Positions 18,408 through 27,095 of a stretch of DNA of 64,000 nt are shown piece after piece. The position numbers and the translations under genes were made by a program. The first letter of the stretch is position 1, and each line of letters opens with the position of its first letter. The notes beneath the pieces are model-generated. The model had not been told where the DNA came from. It did no database searches and was given only the letters and a program-made list of their open reading frames with translations. Source of the DNA: Aquincola tertiaricarbonis (GTDB lineage: Bacteria > Pseudomonadota > Gammaproteobacteria > Burkholderiales > Burkholderiaceae_C); the NCBI RefSeq assembly GCF_023573145.1, contig NZ_CP097635.1, forward strand, positions 1,240,001-1,304,000, written 5' to 3'.

Positions 18408-19193
18408 TCAAGCCATCGCCGCCTGCGCTGCCAGCACCTCGGTGCGCACCTGCTCGGTGAGCTCGGCCTTCAGCTCGGAGAAGGCGGCGGTGGTCTTGAC
18501 CGCGTAGTGCCGCGGATGCGGCAGCGGCACCGCCCGGTCGAGCTTGATGCGGCCAGGCCGGGCGCTCATCACCATCACCCGGCTGCCCATGAACACCGCT
18601 TCGTCGATGTCGTGGGTGACGAAGAGCACCGTGGTGCGTTCGGCCTCCCAGATGCCCAGCAGCAGCTCCTGCATCAGCTCGCGGGTCTGGTGGTCCAGCG
18701 CGCCGAAGGGCTCGTCCATCAGCAGCATGCGCGGGCCGTTGGCCAGCGCCCGGGCCAGCGCGGTGCGCTGCTGCATGCCGCCCGACAGCTGCTTGGGGAA
18801 GTGGTGCTCAAAGCCCGACAGCCCCACCTTCTGGATGAAGCCTTGCGCGATCTCGATCTGCTGCGCCCGCGGCAGGCCGCGCTCACGCAGGCCGAAGCAC
18901 ACGTTGTCGCGCACCGTCAGCCACGGAAACAGCGTGTAGCTCTGGAACACCATGCCGCGGTCGGCGCCGGGACCGCTGATGCGCCGGCCATCGAGCAGCA
19001 CTTCGCCGGCGGTGGGCTGGTCGAGGCCGGCGACGATGCGCAGCAACGTGCTCTTGCCGCAGCCCGAGGGGCCGAGGATGGTGATGAAGTCGTTCTCGGC
19101 CACCTGCAGGTCGGTGGCCGACAAGGCCAGCGTGCTGCCGTGGCTGGACTGGAAGCGGCGCTCGACGCCGCGCACGGTGAGGATGTGGCTCAT
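18408..19193 (-). CDS. ABC transporter ATP-binding protein (nitrate/sulfonate/taurine type)
   Basis: 261 residues from the ATG at 19193. Complete ABC ATPase motifs: Walker A 'GPSGCGKST', Q-loop 'MVFQSYTLFPW', signature 'LSGGMQQR', Walker B 'LLMDEPFGALD' and the switch His in 'FVTHDIDEA'. The family is SsuB/TauB/NrtD. It is the last gene of the hutH operon, 15 bp after the permease, and powers import of whatever the adjacent binding protein captures. Placement with hutH suggests histidine, urocanate or a related compound (inference). Confidence 0.92.
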   Translation of the reverse strand: MSHILTVRGVERRFQSSHGSTLALSATDLQVAENDFITILGPSGCGKSTLLRIVAGLDQPTAGEVLLDGRRISGPGADRGMVFQSYTLFPWLTVRDNVCFGLRERGLPRAQQIEIAQGFIQKVGLSGFEHHFPKQLSGGMQQRTALARALANGPRMLLMDEPFGALDHQTRELMQELLLGIWEAERTTVLFVTHDIDEAVFMGSRVMVMSARPGRIKLDRAVPLPHPRHYAVKTTAAFSELKAELTEQVRTEVLAAQAAMA

Positions 19194-19207
19194 GCGGTGC
19201 GCTCCGG

Positions 19208-19987
19208 TCAGCGTCCGAGGGCCGCCCAGCGGAACATCCGCCGGTTGGCCCACTTGAACAGCAGGTCGCTCAGCAGCCCGATGAGGCCGATGACGATGAT
19301 GCCGAAGATGATCTGGTCGGTGGCCAGCAGCGCCTGGCTGTCGGTGATCATGTGGCCGATGCCGCTGGAAGCGCCGATCAGCTCGGCCACGATGACGTAG
19401 GTCCAGGCCCAGCCCAGCACCATGCGCAGGATCTCGGCGATCTCGGGCGCGGCGCCGGGAATGAGCACCCGGCGCACCACGCCGCTGTCGCCGCAGCCCA
19501 GGGTGTAGGCCGCCTCCACCAGGTCGCGCCGCGTGTTGCCCACGGCCACCGCGATCATCAGCACCAGGTTGAAGAAGCTGCCGATGAAGATGACAGAGAG
19601 CTTCTGCGCCTCACCCAACCCGGCCCACAGGATGAGCAGCGGGATGAAGGCGCTGGCCGGCAGGTAGCGGGCAAAGCTGACGAAGGGCTCGAAGAAGGCC
19701 TCGATGGGCTTGTAGGCGCCCATCAGCACGCCCAGCGGCAAGGCCAGCACCGCGGCGATGGCAAAGCCACCCACCACGCGCCACACCGTCATGCCGATGT
19801 CCACCGCGAAACCCATTTCGGTGAGCAGCGTCCAGCCGCTGCGCAGCATGGTCAGCGGGTCGGCCAGGAAGGTCTTGCTGACATGGCCGCCCAGCGTGGC
19901 GAACGACCACACGGCGAAGAACACGACGAAGAACGAGAGGCCGAGCACGAAGCGCGTGCCTCGGGGGACAGGTGTCAGCGGTTTCAT
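19208..19987 (-). CDS. ABC transporter permease (SsuC/TauC type)
   Basis: 259 residues with about six membrane helices and the permease EAA loop near residues 150-175 ('LVEAAYTLGCGDSGVVRRV'), which contacts the ATPase. The start codon overlaps the hydrolase stop as ATGA (19984-19987), implying translational coupling. It belongs to the binding-protein-dependent SsuC/TauC group used for small organic anions and zwitterions. Confidence 0.92.
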   Translation of the reverse strand: MKPLTPVPRGTRFVLGLSFFVVFFAVWSFATLGGHVSKTFLADPLTMLRSGWTLLTEMGFAVDIGMTVWRVVGGFAIAAVLALPLGVLMGAYKPIEAFFEPFVSFARYLPASAFIPLLILWAGLGEAQKLSVIFIGSFFNLVLMIAVAVGNTRRDLVEAAYTLGCGDSGVVRRVLIPGAAPEIAEILRMVLGWAWTYVIVAELIGASSGIGHMITDSQALLATDQIIFGIIVIGLIGLLSDLLFKWANRRMFRWAALGR

Positions 19988-20763
19988 GCGGAAGGCGGCA
20001 GCGCCTGGTTCAGCCAGGCCACGATGTCTTGGGGATAGCGCCGGTGGAAGGCCTCGCGGTCGAAGCCGGGCGGGTCTTGCGACGGCGGAAATGCCGGCTT
20101 GACCAGGGCCTTGGGAAACGGCGTGATGAACGAGAAGTGGCCCGCGCCCGGCACCAGCCGGCTGTCGACGCGGCGCGCGTCGGCCACGCCGTGTCGGATG
20201 ATCTCGCCCTGGCTCAGCGGCGTGATGTCGTCGTGCTCGGCTTCCATCAGCAGGATGGGCAGGTCCACCGCGCGCAGGGCATCGGGAGCAACGAAGAAAA
20301 AGGCCGCCGGCGCCAGCAGCACCAGGGCCTTCACGCGCGGGTCGTGCGCAGGCGCCACGGCTTCACCGCTGCGCGCATGCGCCTGGCCACCGGCCACGGC
20401 CAGCGCGGTGTAGGCGCCCAATGAATGGCCGATGACGGCAATGCGATCCGTGTCGATGGGCAGGCGGGCCAGCACCTCGGAGATGACCAGGCCCACGTGG
20501 CGTGGACGGTCCTCCAGGTTCTGCAGCGTGCCCTTGAGCCGGTCGTCCTTGCGGTTGTTGCCCGGATGGTCGAACGCGGCCACCACCCAGCCCGCCGCCA
20601 CCAGCGCCTGGCACAGCGCGCGGTAGATCTGGTAGCTGCCGCCATTGCCATGGGACAGCACCGCCAGCGGCACGGGTGCCGCCGGCGCGGCCTCGGTCGG
20701 CCAGCCCATCACCTCGGCCGGGAAGCGGAGGCCCCCGGCCGCATCGACGACGTCGATGTACAT
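19984..20763 (-). CDS. Alpha/beta hydrolase (dienelactone hydrolase-like)
   Basis: 259 residues. The nucleophile elbow 'GHSLG' is near residue 114, an acidic partner lies in 'EAEHDDITP', and the catalytic His in 'GAGHFSF'. An oxyanion-type 'SHGNGG' occurs near residue 37. It most resembles dienelactone hydrolase or platelet-activating-factor-acetylhydrolase-like proteins and has no signal peptide. It is encoded between the binding protein and permease of the ABC system, so its substrate may be an imported ester or amide. The specific reaction cannot be told. Confidence 0.8.
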   Translation of the reverse strand: MYIDVVDAAGGLRFPAEVMGWPTEAAPAAPVPLAVLSHGNGGSYQIYRALCQALVAAGWVVAAFDHPGNNRKDDRLKGTLQNLEDRPRHVGLVISEVLARLPIDTDRIAVIGHSLGAYTALAVAGGQAHARSGEAVAPAHDPRVKALVLLAPAAFFFVAPDALRAVDLPILLMEAEHDDITPLSQGEIIRHGVADARRVDSRLVPGAGHFSFITPFPKALVKPAFPPSQDPPGFDREAFHRRYPQDIVAWLNQALPPSA

Positions 20764-20782
20764 GCGGCCCTCAGTTGAGGAA

Positions 20783-21745
20783 TTAGTTCAGGAAGCGCGT
20801 GTCGGCCAGCTTGGTCAGGTCGGGAATCTGCTTGATGATGCCCACCTCCAGCAGCAGGTCGGCCGCTTCCTTGGTGAACTGCGGGTGCTCACTGGCGAAG
20901 AACTTCTGGTTGGCCGCGCGGTCCTGCCAGCGCAGGAACTTCTGCGAGTTCTCGAAGGCTTCGCCGCTTTGCTTGACGTCGGCGCCCATGATCTCGTAGC
21001 TCTTCTTCGGGTCGGCCTTGATCAGGTCCAGCGCGTCGAAGTAGGCATCGGCCAGGCCCTTGGCGGCCTTGGGGTTGTCGGCCAGGAACTTGGGCGTGCA
21101 GCCGAAGGTGTCCATCACCATCGGGTAGTCCAGCGTGGTGGCGATGATCTTCCCGGCCTCGGGCTTGGCGCGCACGCTGCTCAGGTAGGGTTCGTAGGTC
21201 ATGCCGGCGTCGATGCCGTCGGTGCCGGCCAGGAAGGCGTTAGCCACCGGCTGCGGCTCCAGCGTCAGCACCTTCACGTCCTTGATGGACATGCCGTTCT
21301 TCTTCAGGATCCAGGCGGCGCCGAAGTAAGGCGCGGTGCCCGGTGCGCTGGCGGCCAGGGTCTTGCCCTTCAGGTCGCTGATCTTGTTGATGCCGGGCTT
21401 GACCACCAGGCCGTCGGCACCGTAGCTCTTGTCCATCTGGAAGATCTGGGTGCCGGCCACGCCGTTGGCGTTCCAGACCACCCAGGTTTCCACCGTGGTG
21501 GCCGCGCACTGGATGTCGCCCGAGGCCAGGGCCAGGTGGCGGTCCTTCTGCGGGATCTTCTTGATGGTGACGTCCAGGCCGTGCTTCTTGAACAGCCCCG
21601 CCTCCTTCGCGAGCGTGAGCGGCGCAAAGCCCGTCCAGCCCGAGATGCCGACGGCGACCTTGGTGTCCTGGGCATGGGCCAGCGTGGCAGCACTGGCGCA
21701 GGCCAGGGTGGCGACGAGGCGGAAGGCGGAGGCTTTGAACGTCAT
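20783..21745 (-). CDS. ABC transporter periplasmic substrate-binding protein (SsuA/NMT1-like)
   Basis: 320 residues from the ATG at 21745; its Lys-containing hydrophobic signal ends at 'LAHAQD'. The mature start 'VAVGISGWTGFAPLTLAKE' and 'ASGDIQCAATTVETW' are typical of the SsuA/TauA/NMT1 group. It is the second gene of the hutH operon, 26 bp after hutH. The pocket-lining residues are not predictable by eye; a histidine-pathway ligand is inferred only from the operon. Confidence 0.9.
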   Translation of the reverse strand: MTFKASAFRLVATLACASAATLAHAQDTKVAVGISGWTGFAPLTLAKEAGLFKKHGLDVTIKKIPQKDRHLALASGDIQCAATTVETWVVWNANGVAGTQIFQMDKSYGADGLVVKPGINKISDLKGKTLAASAPGTAPYFGAAWILKKNGMSIKDVKVLTLEPQPVANAFLAGTDGIDAGMTYEPYLSSVRAKPEAGKIIATTLDYPMVMDTFGCTPKFLADNPKAAKGLADAYFDALDLIKADPKKSYEIMGADVKQSGEAFENSQKFLRWQDRAANQKFFASEHPQFTKEAADLLLEVGIIKQIPDLTKLADTRFLN

Positions 21746-21771
21746 GATGCTCGCTTGGGAGTGAAGAGGGA

Positions 21772-23397
21772 TCAGGCCGGAATCCACAGCGCCGGCAGAG
21801 CCGGCAGCGTTCGCAAGATGCGCGCCAGTGCACCGCTGTGCACCAAGGCCGTGGCACGCTCGATGTCGGGCGCCAGGTAGCGGTCGACGTCGATGCTGGG
21901 GCAGTGGCTGCGCAGCAGCGCATGCACCTCTTCCAGCGCGGCCGAGCTTTGCAGCGGCCGCAGGAACTCGATGCCCTGGGCCGCGGCCAGCAGTTCGATG
22001 CCCAGGATGTGCGCGGTGTTGGCGATCATGGCCTGCAGCCGCCGGGCCGCGAAGGTGGCCATGGACACATGGTCTTCCTGGTTGGCCGAGGTGGGCAGGC
22101 TGTCCACGCTGGCCGGGTGCGCCAGCGACTTGTTCTCGCTGGCCAGCGAAGCGGCGGTGACGTGGGCGATCATGAAGCCGCTGTTCAGGCCCGCATTAGC
22201 GGTCAGGAAGGGCGGCAGCCGCGACACGCCGCTGTCGATCAGCATCGCGATGCGGCGCTCGGCGATGGCACCGACCTCGGCAATGGCCAACGCCATGCCG
22301 TCGGCCGCCAGGGCCACGGGCTCGGCATGAAAATTACCGCCCGAGATCATGGTGCCCCCCAGCTCGCTGCGCTCGCGGCCCCCCGAGGGGGCGCGACCCG
22401 GCTCCGGGCGGCCGAGCGCCGGGTCCATCGCCCCGTCTTCCGCGAACACCAACGGGTTGTCGGTCACCGCATTGGCTTCCCGCACCAGCACCAGCGCCGC
22501 ATGGCGCAACTGGTCTAGACAAGCACCCACCACCTGCGGCTGGCAGCGCAGGCAGTACGGGTCCTGCACCCGGTCGTCCCCTTCCGCGTGCGAGGCGCGG
22601 ATGGCGCTGCCCTGAAGCAGTGCACGGTAGTACTGCGCCACGTCGATCTGGCCGGGCTGGCCGCGCAGCGCATGGATGCGCGGATCGAATGGGCCGTCGC
22701 TGCCGCGGGCCGCGTCGATGGTGAGCGCGCCGATGACCAACGCCGATTCCAGCACCGGCTCGAACGCCAGCAGCGCATGCAGCGCCAGCGCGGTGGAGGT
22801 CTGCGTGCCGTTGATCAGCGCCAGGCCTTCCTTGGCGGCCAGCTTCAGCGGCGCGATGCCGGCCTGCTGCAGCACCGGCAGCGCTGGGCGGCGCTCGCCG
22901 TCCACCAGCATCTCGCCTTCGCCCATCAGCGCCAGCGTCATGTGGGCCAGCGGCGCCAGGTCGCCCGAGGCACCCACCGAACCCTGGCTGGGCACGTAGG
23001 GCACCAGGCCGGCATTGAGCACCGCCAGCAGCGTGTCGATGACCACCGGCCGCACGCCGGAATGGCCGCGCGCCAGGCTGGCGGCCTTGGTGGCCAGCAT
23101 CAGCCGCACCACCGGCGGCTGCAGCGGCGCACCCACGCCCACGCTGTGCGAGCGGATGAGGTTGAGCTGCAGCGTGTCGAGATCGGCTTCGCTGATGCGC
23201 TGGTTGGCCAGCTTGCCGAAGCCGGTGTTCACGCCGTAAACCGGCGCGTCGCCGGCCGCCGCCGACTGCACCACGGCGGCGCTGGCCTGCACGGCCGCCG
23301 CCGCATGCGGGGCCACGGTGAGGGTGACGCCGCCGGCATGCACCGCCTGAAGCGTCTCGAGCGTCAGGCGCCCAGGGTCAAGTTCGATCGCAGTCAT
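21772..23397 (-). CDS. hutH: Histidine ammonia-lyase with an in-frame 26-residue insertion
   Basis: 541 residues; HutH removes ammonia from L-histidine to give urocanate in the cytoplasm. The electrophilic MIO cofactor forms from Ala143-Ser144-Gly145 in '[11 protein letters not shown]', and other family blocks ('[11 protein letters not shown]', '[11 protein letters not shown]', '[10 protein letters not shown]') are intact. The usual length is about 510-515. The excess is residues 324-349, between '[10 protein letters not shown]' and '[10 protein letters not shown]', and is encoded by a copy of the 74-bp palindromic element (antisense) plus a 3-bp duplication. It starts an operon with ABC transport genes, divergent from hutC with an operator between. 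Confidence 0.93.
   Translation of the reverse strand: MTAIELDPGRLTLETLQAVHAGGVTLTVAPHAAAAVQASAAVVQSAAAGDAPVYGVNTGFGKLANQRISEADLDTLQLNLIRSHSVGVGAPLQPPVVRLMLATKAASLARGHSGVRPVVIDTLLAVLNAGLVPYVPSQGSVGASGDLAPLAHMTLALMGEGEMLVDGERRPALPVLQQAGIAPLKLAAKEGLALINGTQTSTALALHALLAFEPVLESALVIGALTIDAARGSDGPFDPRIHALRGQPGQIDVAQYYRALLQGSAIRASHAEGDDRVQDPYCLRCQPQVVGACLDQLRHAALVLVREANAVTDNPLVFAEDGAMDPALGRPEPGRAPSGGRERSELGGTMISGGNFHAEPVALAADGMALAIAEVGAIAERRIAMLIDSGVSRLPPFLTANAGLNSGFMIAHVTAASLASENKSLAHPASVDSLPTSANQEDHVSMATFAARRLQAMIANTAHILGIELLAAAQGIEFLRPLQSSAALEEVHALLRSHCPSIDVDRYLAPDIERATALVHSGALARILRTLPALPALWIPA
22351..22425 (+). repeat. 75-bp palindromic element, copy 3, inside hutH
   Basis: Same 5' half as the intergenic copies (GGTG, C-run, AGCTCGCTGCGCTCGC, C-run/G-run hairpin) but the 3' stem is GACCCGG paired with CCGGGTC. 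CAT occurs directly at both ends (22348-22350 and 22426-22428). The total of 78 bp keeps hutH in frame and encodes a segment including '[12 protein letters not shown]'. Confidence 0.88.
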
Positions 23398-23407
23398 CCT
23401 GCAGACT

Positions 23408-23437
23408 CTACTTGTCTATACAACTTCAGGCAAGTAG
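23408..23437. promoter_or_regulatory. HutC-type operator between hutH and hutC
   Basis: The 49 bp between the divergent hutH and hutC starts hold TTGTCTATACAA (23412-23423), close to the TTGTATATACAA-like palindrome bound by HutC repressors. A wider inverted pair CTACTTG (23408-23414) and CAAGTAG (23431-23437) surrounds it. Position and match suggest HutC represses both operons until urocanate binds; the role is inferred. Confidence 0.6.
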
Positions 23438-23446
23438 GATCTGCTC

Positions 23447-24172
23447 ATGCCGATCAAGACCACCTCCACCGCCGCCCCGGCCCCGTACGCCCGGGTCAAA
23501 CAGTACCTCAAGCGCGAGCTGGCCAAGGGCCGCTGGACACCCGGCACGCTGATGCCGTCGGAGGCGGAGCTGGTGCAACGCTTCAACGTCAGCCGCATGA
23601 CGGTGAACCGCGCGCTGCGCGAACTGCAGGCTGAAGGCCTGGTCGATCGGGTGCAGGGCTCGGGCACCTACGCGGCGCAGCTGCACCGGGTGTCGTCCAC
23701 GCTCACGATACGCGACCTGCAGGAAGAGATCCAGGCGCGCGGCCACGAGCACAAGGCCGTGGTGCACCTCAAGCGCGAAGAGGCGGCTTCGCCGGGCCTG
23801 GCGCAGCAACTGGGCATGCAGGCCGGTGCGCCGGTGTTCCATACCTTGATCGTGCACCACGACAACGGCGTGCCGCTGCAGTGCGAAGACCGCTACGTCA
23901 ACCCCGCCTGCGCCCCTGGCTACCTGGACGTCGACTTCACCCAGATCACGCCCACCCACTACCTGCTGGACGTGGCGCCCACCTGGGAGGCGCACTACGC
24001 CATCGAGTCGGCGGCCCCCACGGCAGAAGAAGCCCGGCTGCTGGGCATCCGCCGCGACGAGAGCTGCCTGATCATCGTGCGCCGCACCGAGAGCCGCGGC
24101 ACCGGCATCACGCTGGCGCGTCTGGTGCACCCGGGCAGCCGCTACGTGATCGAAGGCCATTTCCGGCCCTGA
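23447..24172 (+). CDS. hutC: Histidine utilisation repressor (GntR/HutC family)
   Basis: 241 residues. An N-terminal GntR winged helix ('SEAELVQRFNVSRMTVNRALRELQAEG' type residues 40-66) is followed by a UTRA ligand-binding domain (about 85-235), the HutC layout; urocanate is the usual inducer. It opens the hutC-hutD-hutG-hutF operon, with one base between its stop and the hutD start. Operator-like TTGTCTATACAA lies just upstream, so autoregulation is likely. Confidence 0.92.
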   Translation: MPIKTTSTAAPAPYARVKQYLKRELAKGRWTPGTLMPSEAELVQRFNVSRMTVNRALRELQAEGLVDRVQGSGTYAAQLHRVSSTLTIRDLQEEIQARGHEHKAVVHLKREEAASPGLAQQLGMQAGAPVFHTLIVHHDNGVPLQCEDRYVNPACAPGYLDVDFTQITPTHYLLDVAPTWEAHYAIESAAPTAEEARLLGIRRDESCLIIVRRTESRGTGITLARLVHPGSRYVIEGHFRP

Positions 24173-24173
24173 C

Positions 24174-24752
24174 ATGGCCGTGCAACTGATCGACCTGTTC
24201 CGCCAGCCGCCCGAGCCCTGGCGCAACGGCGGTGGCCACACCCGCGAGCTGCTGCGCCGCCCGGCCGCGCCCGGTACCGACTGGGCGCTGCGCATCAGCG
24301 TGGCCGACATCGACCGCGACGGCGACTTCTCGGCCTTTGCCGGCGTGCAGCGCTGGTTCGCAGTGCTGGAAGGCGCGGGCGTGGAACTGAGCCTGCCCAG
24401 CGGACGCCAGCGCCTTTCGGCCAGCAGCTCGCCGCTGGCCTTCGACGGCGCCGACGCGCCCGGCTGCCGGCTGCTGGACGGGCCCACCCGAGACCTCAAT
24501 CTGATGGTGCAGCGCGGCCGCGGCACCCTGCTGCCGGTGCAACCGGGCGTGGAGTGGGCTGAACCTTTCGAGGCCCGCGGGCTCTTCAGCCTGAGCGGCG
24601 GCCTGTGGCACCCGCGCGAAGGCCGGCCGGTGGTGGTGGCCCCCTTCACGCTGCTGTGGACCGACGACGGCACGCCCTGCCGCTTCGAGCCGGTGGAAGC
24701 ACCGGCCGATGGGCGGCCTTGCGGCTACTGGATCGGGCATGCGGCCTGCTGA
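24174..24752 (+). CDS. hutD: HutD-family protein
   Basis: 192 residues, a cupin-like beta-barrel protein of the HutD/Ves family found in histidine-degradation operons. Typical 'PWRNGGGHTREL' near residue 16 and 'WALRISVADIDRDGDFSAFAG' regions are present. Its biochemical role is unsettled; in Pseudomonas it has been proposed to limit hut activity, perhaps by binding an intermediate. It is sandwiched tightly between hutC and hutG, which supports the assignment. Confidence 0.88.
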   Translation: MAVQLIDLFRQPPEPWRNGGGHTRELLRRPAAPGTDWALRISVADIDRDGDFSAFAGVQRWFAVLEGAGVELSLPSGRQRLSASSSPLAFDGADAPGCRLLDGPTRDLNLMVQRGRGTLLPVQPGVEWAEPFEARGLFSLSGGLWHPREGRPVVVAPFTLLWTDDGTPCRFEPVEAPADGRPCGYWIGHAAC

Positions 24753-24777
24753 ACCTGCCGCGCCAACGGAACCTGCC

Positions 24778-25587
24778 ATGAGCGACGACACCCCTTACAC
24801 CCTGCACCGCGGCCACAGGCCGCTGCTGGTCAGCGTGCCGCACGCCGGCCGCGAGATCCCGCCCACGCTCATCGACCGCTACCTGCCGCGCGTGCTGAAC
24901 GTGGAAGACACCGACTGGCACCTCGACCAGCTGTACGACTTCGTGCGTGAGCTGGGCGCCAGCCTGCTGGTGCCACGCTACAGCCGCTACGTGGTCGACC
25001 TGAACCGGCCGCCCGACAACCAGCCGATGTACCCGGGCGTCAACAACACCGAGCTGTGCCCCACCCGCTTTTTCACCGGCGACCCGCTGTACCGCGAAGG
25101 CCAGGCACCCACGCCCGAGGAGGTGCAGCTGCGCGTGGGCCGCTATTGGCGGCCCTACCACGACGCCCTGGCCGCCGAGCTGCAGCGCCTGCGCGCCGAA
25201 CACGGCCATGTGGTGCTGTTCGATGCCCACAGCATCAAGAGCGAGCTGCCCTGGCTGTTTGAAGGCACGCTGCCGGCCCTGAACCTGGGCACCGCCAACG
25301 GCACCGCCTGCGACCCCGGGCTGCGCGATGCGCTGGCCGCGGTGATGGCCGCCCAATCCGTGCACAGCCATGTGGTGGACGGCCGCTTCAAGGGCGGCCA
25401 CATCACCCGCCACTACGGCCAGCCGGCGCAGCAGGTGCATGCGGTGCAGCTGGAGATGTGCTGGCGCTGCTACCTGCAGGAAAGCACCCCCGCCGAGTGG
25501 GACGCGCTGCGCGCCGGCGAGATCACCCCGCTGCTGCGCCAGCTGGTGCAGACCATGCTGGACTGGCAGCCGCCGGCAGCGCGATGA
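24778..25587 (+). CDS. hutG: N-formylglutamate deformylase
   Basis: 269 residues from the ATG at 24778. HutG hydrolyses N-formyl-L-glutamate to formate and glutamate, the last step of the five-step histidine pathway. Family blocks include 'LVSVPHAGREIPP', 'VVDLNRPPDN', 'YHDALAAEL' and 'LFDAHSIKSELPWLF', the last two bearing probable zinc-site His and Asp residues. Its stop overlaps the hutF start (ATGA at 25584-25587). An upstream in-frame start at 24709 would overlap hutD and is rejected. Confidence 0.92.
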   Translation: MSDDTPYTLHRGHRPLLVSVPHAGREIPPTLIDRYLPRVLNVEDTDWHLDQLYDFVRELGASLLVPRYSRYVVDLNRPPDNQPMYPGVNNTELCPTRFFTGDPLYREGQAPTPEEVQLRVGRYWRPYHDALAAELQRLRAEHGHVVLFDAHSIKSELPWLFEGTLPALNLGTANGTACDPGLRDALAAVMAAQSVHSHVVDGRFKGGHITRHYGQPAQQVHAVQLEMCWRCYLQESTPAEWDALRAGEITPLLRQLVQTMLDWQPPAAR

Positions 25588-26972
25588 AGAGGCGCACCAC
25601 TTCCTGGTGGGCGCCGCGCGCCTGGCTGCCCGGCGGCTGGGCCGATGGCGTGCTGCTGCAGGCCGATGCCAGCGGCCACTGGTCGGCCGTGACGCCCGAC
25701 GTGCCCACCCCGCCGGAGGGCGCCCAACGCCTGCCCGGCCCGGTGCTGCCCGGCCTGGTGAACGCCCACAGCCATGCCTTCCAGCGCGCCTTCGCCGGCC
25801 TGGCCGAACGGCGCGAGGCCGATGCCGACGACTTCTGGGGCTGGCGCGACCGCATGTACCAGGTGGCGCTGCGCATCACGCCCGCGCAGCTGCAGGCCAT
25901 TGCCGCCCACCTCTACATCGAGCTGCTGCGCGGCGGCTATACCCAGGTGTGCGACTTCCACTACCTGCAGCACGACGAGCAGGGCCGGCCCTATGCCGAC
26001 GACCCGCTGGCGATGATCTGGGCGCTGGCCGATGCCGCGGCCACCGCCGGCATCGGCCTGACGGTGCTGCCGGTGCTGTACGAGCGCGCCGGCTTCACCC
26101 AGCCCACGCTGCGGCCCGACCAACGCCGTTTTGCCACCACCGCCGACAGCGTGTGGCAGGCCTGCCAGCGCATCGGCGCGGCCGGCCGGCCGCTGCTCAA
26201 TGCCGGCGTCGCGCTGCACTCGCTGCGCGCGGCGGCGCCCGAGTCCATCCACCGGCTGCGGCAGCTGGCCGAAGGTTTTGCCGGCCCGGTGCACATCCAC
26301 GTGGCCGAACAGACGGCCGAGGTGGACGACTGCCTGCGCGCCACCGGCCAGCGGCCCATCGAATGGCTGGCCGCACAAGGCCTGCTGGACCCACGCTGGC
26401 AGCTGGTGCATGCCACCCACACCGTGCCGACCGAGATCGATGCGGTGGCCCGTAGCGGCGCGGCGGCCGTCATCTGCCCCAGCACCGAAGCCAACCTGGG
26501 CGACGGGTTGTGCGACCTGCCGCGCTGGCTGGCCAGCGGCGCGTCGCTGGCGCTGGGCTCCGACAGCCACGTGACCCGCGCCTGGCGCGAAGAGCTGCGG
26601 CTGCTGGAGTACGGCCAGCGGCTGGCGCTGCGCCAGCGCAACGTCAGTGCCGCGCCGGCCGAAGGCCAGCCGGCCACCGCGCAGCGGCTGTGGCAGCGCA
26701 TGCAGGCCGGCAGCGGCGCGGCCGCCGGCCTGGGCGCCTGGGGCCTGCAGCCGGGCGCCCGTGCCGACCTGCTGGTGGTGGACGAAGCCGATGCCGCGCT
26801 GCGCGGCATACCGCCCAGCCACCTGCTGGATGCGCTGGTGTTCTCCAGCCCCGGACGGCCCTGGCACAGCGTGATGGTGGCCGGCCAGTGGGTGGTGCAG
26901 GCGCATCGCCACCCGCAGGCGGAGGCGGTGGCCGACCGCTTTGCCGAGGTGATGGCGCAACTGTGGCGTTGA
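25584..26972 (+). CDS. hutF: Formimidoylglutamate deiminase
   Basis: 462 residues of the amidohydrolase superfamily. HutF converts N-formimidoyl-L-glutamate to N-formyl-L-glutamate and ammonia, feeding HutG. The metal-binding 'NAHSHAFQRAFAGL' near residue 55 distinguishes HutF from HutI. Later ligands lie in 'HIHVAEQ', 'VHATHT' and 'ALGSDSHV'. Presence of HutF with HutG indicates the five-step route, but hutU and hutI, which supply its substrate, are not in the window. A copy of the 74-bp element starts at the base after its TGA stop. Confidence 0.92.
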   Translation: MKRRTTSWWAPRAWLPGGWADGVLLQADASGHWSAVTPDVPTPPEGAQRLPGPVLPGLVNAHSHAFQRAFAGLAERREADADDFWGWRDRMYQVALRITPAQLQAIAAHLYIELLRGGYTQVCDFHYLQHDEQGRPYADDPLAMIWALADAAATAGIGLTVLPVLYERAGFTQPTLRPDQRRFATTADSVWQACQRIGAAGRPLLNAGVALHSLRAAAPESIHRLRQLAEGFAGPVHIHVAEQTAEVDDCLRATGQRPIEWLAAQGLLDPRWQLVHATHTVPTEIDAVARSGAAAVICPSTEANLGDGLCDLPRWLASGASLALGSDSHVTRAWREELRLLEYGQRLALRQRNVSAAPAEGQPATAQRLWQRMQAGSGAAAGLGAWGLQPGARADLLVVDEADAALRGIPPSHLLDALVFSSPGRPWHSVMVAGQWVVQAHRHPQAEAVADRFAEVMAQLWR

Positions 26973-27046
26973 GGTCGGCCCCCAAGCTCGCTGCGCTCGC
27001 TGCCCCCCAAGGGGGCGCTCAGTCCCTTGGGGCGGCCCGGCGGGAC
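26973..27046 (+). repeat. 74-bp palindromic element, copy 4
   Basis: Core between TGA 26970-26972 (the hutF stop codon) and TGA 27047-27049, in the same orientation as hutF. The 3' stem is TCAGTCCC with GGGACTGA, and the loop contains CTTGGGGC complementary to the 5' GCCCCCAAG. Confidence 0.85.
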
Positions 27047-27095
27047 TGAGACTCTGACGGCGCCCGCCGCCGTGTGTGGCACAGTGGCGCCCCTC

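Noticed and set aside
22351..22430. hutH extra segment as assembly error or frameshift
   Set aside because: It is exactly 78 bp, in frame, has flanking CAT repeats, and belongs to the same family as seven other copies.
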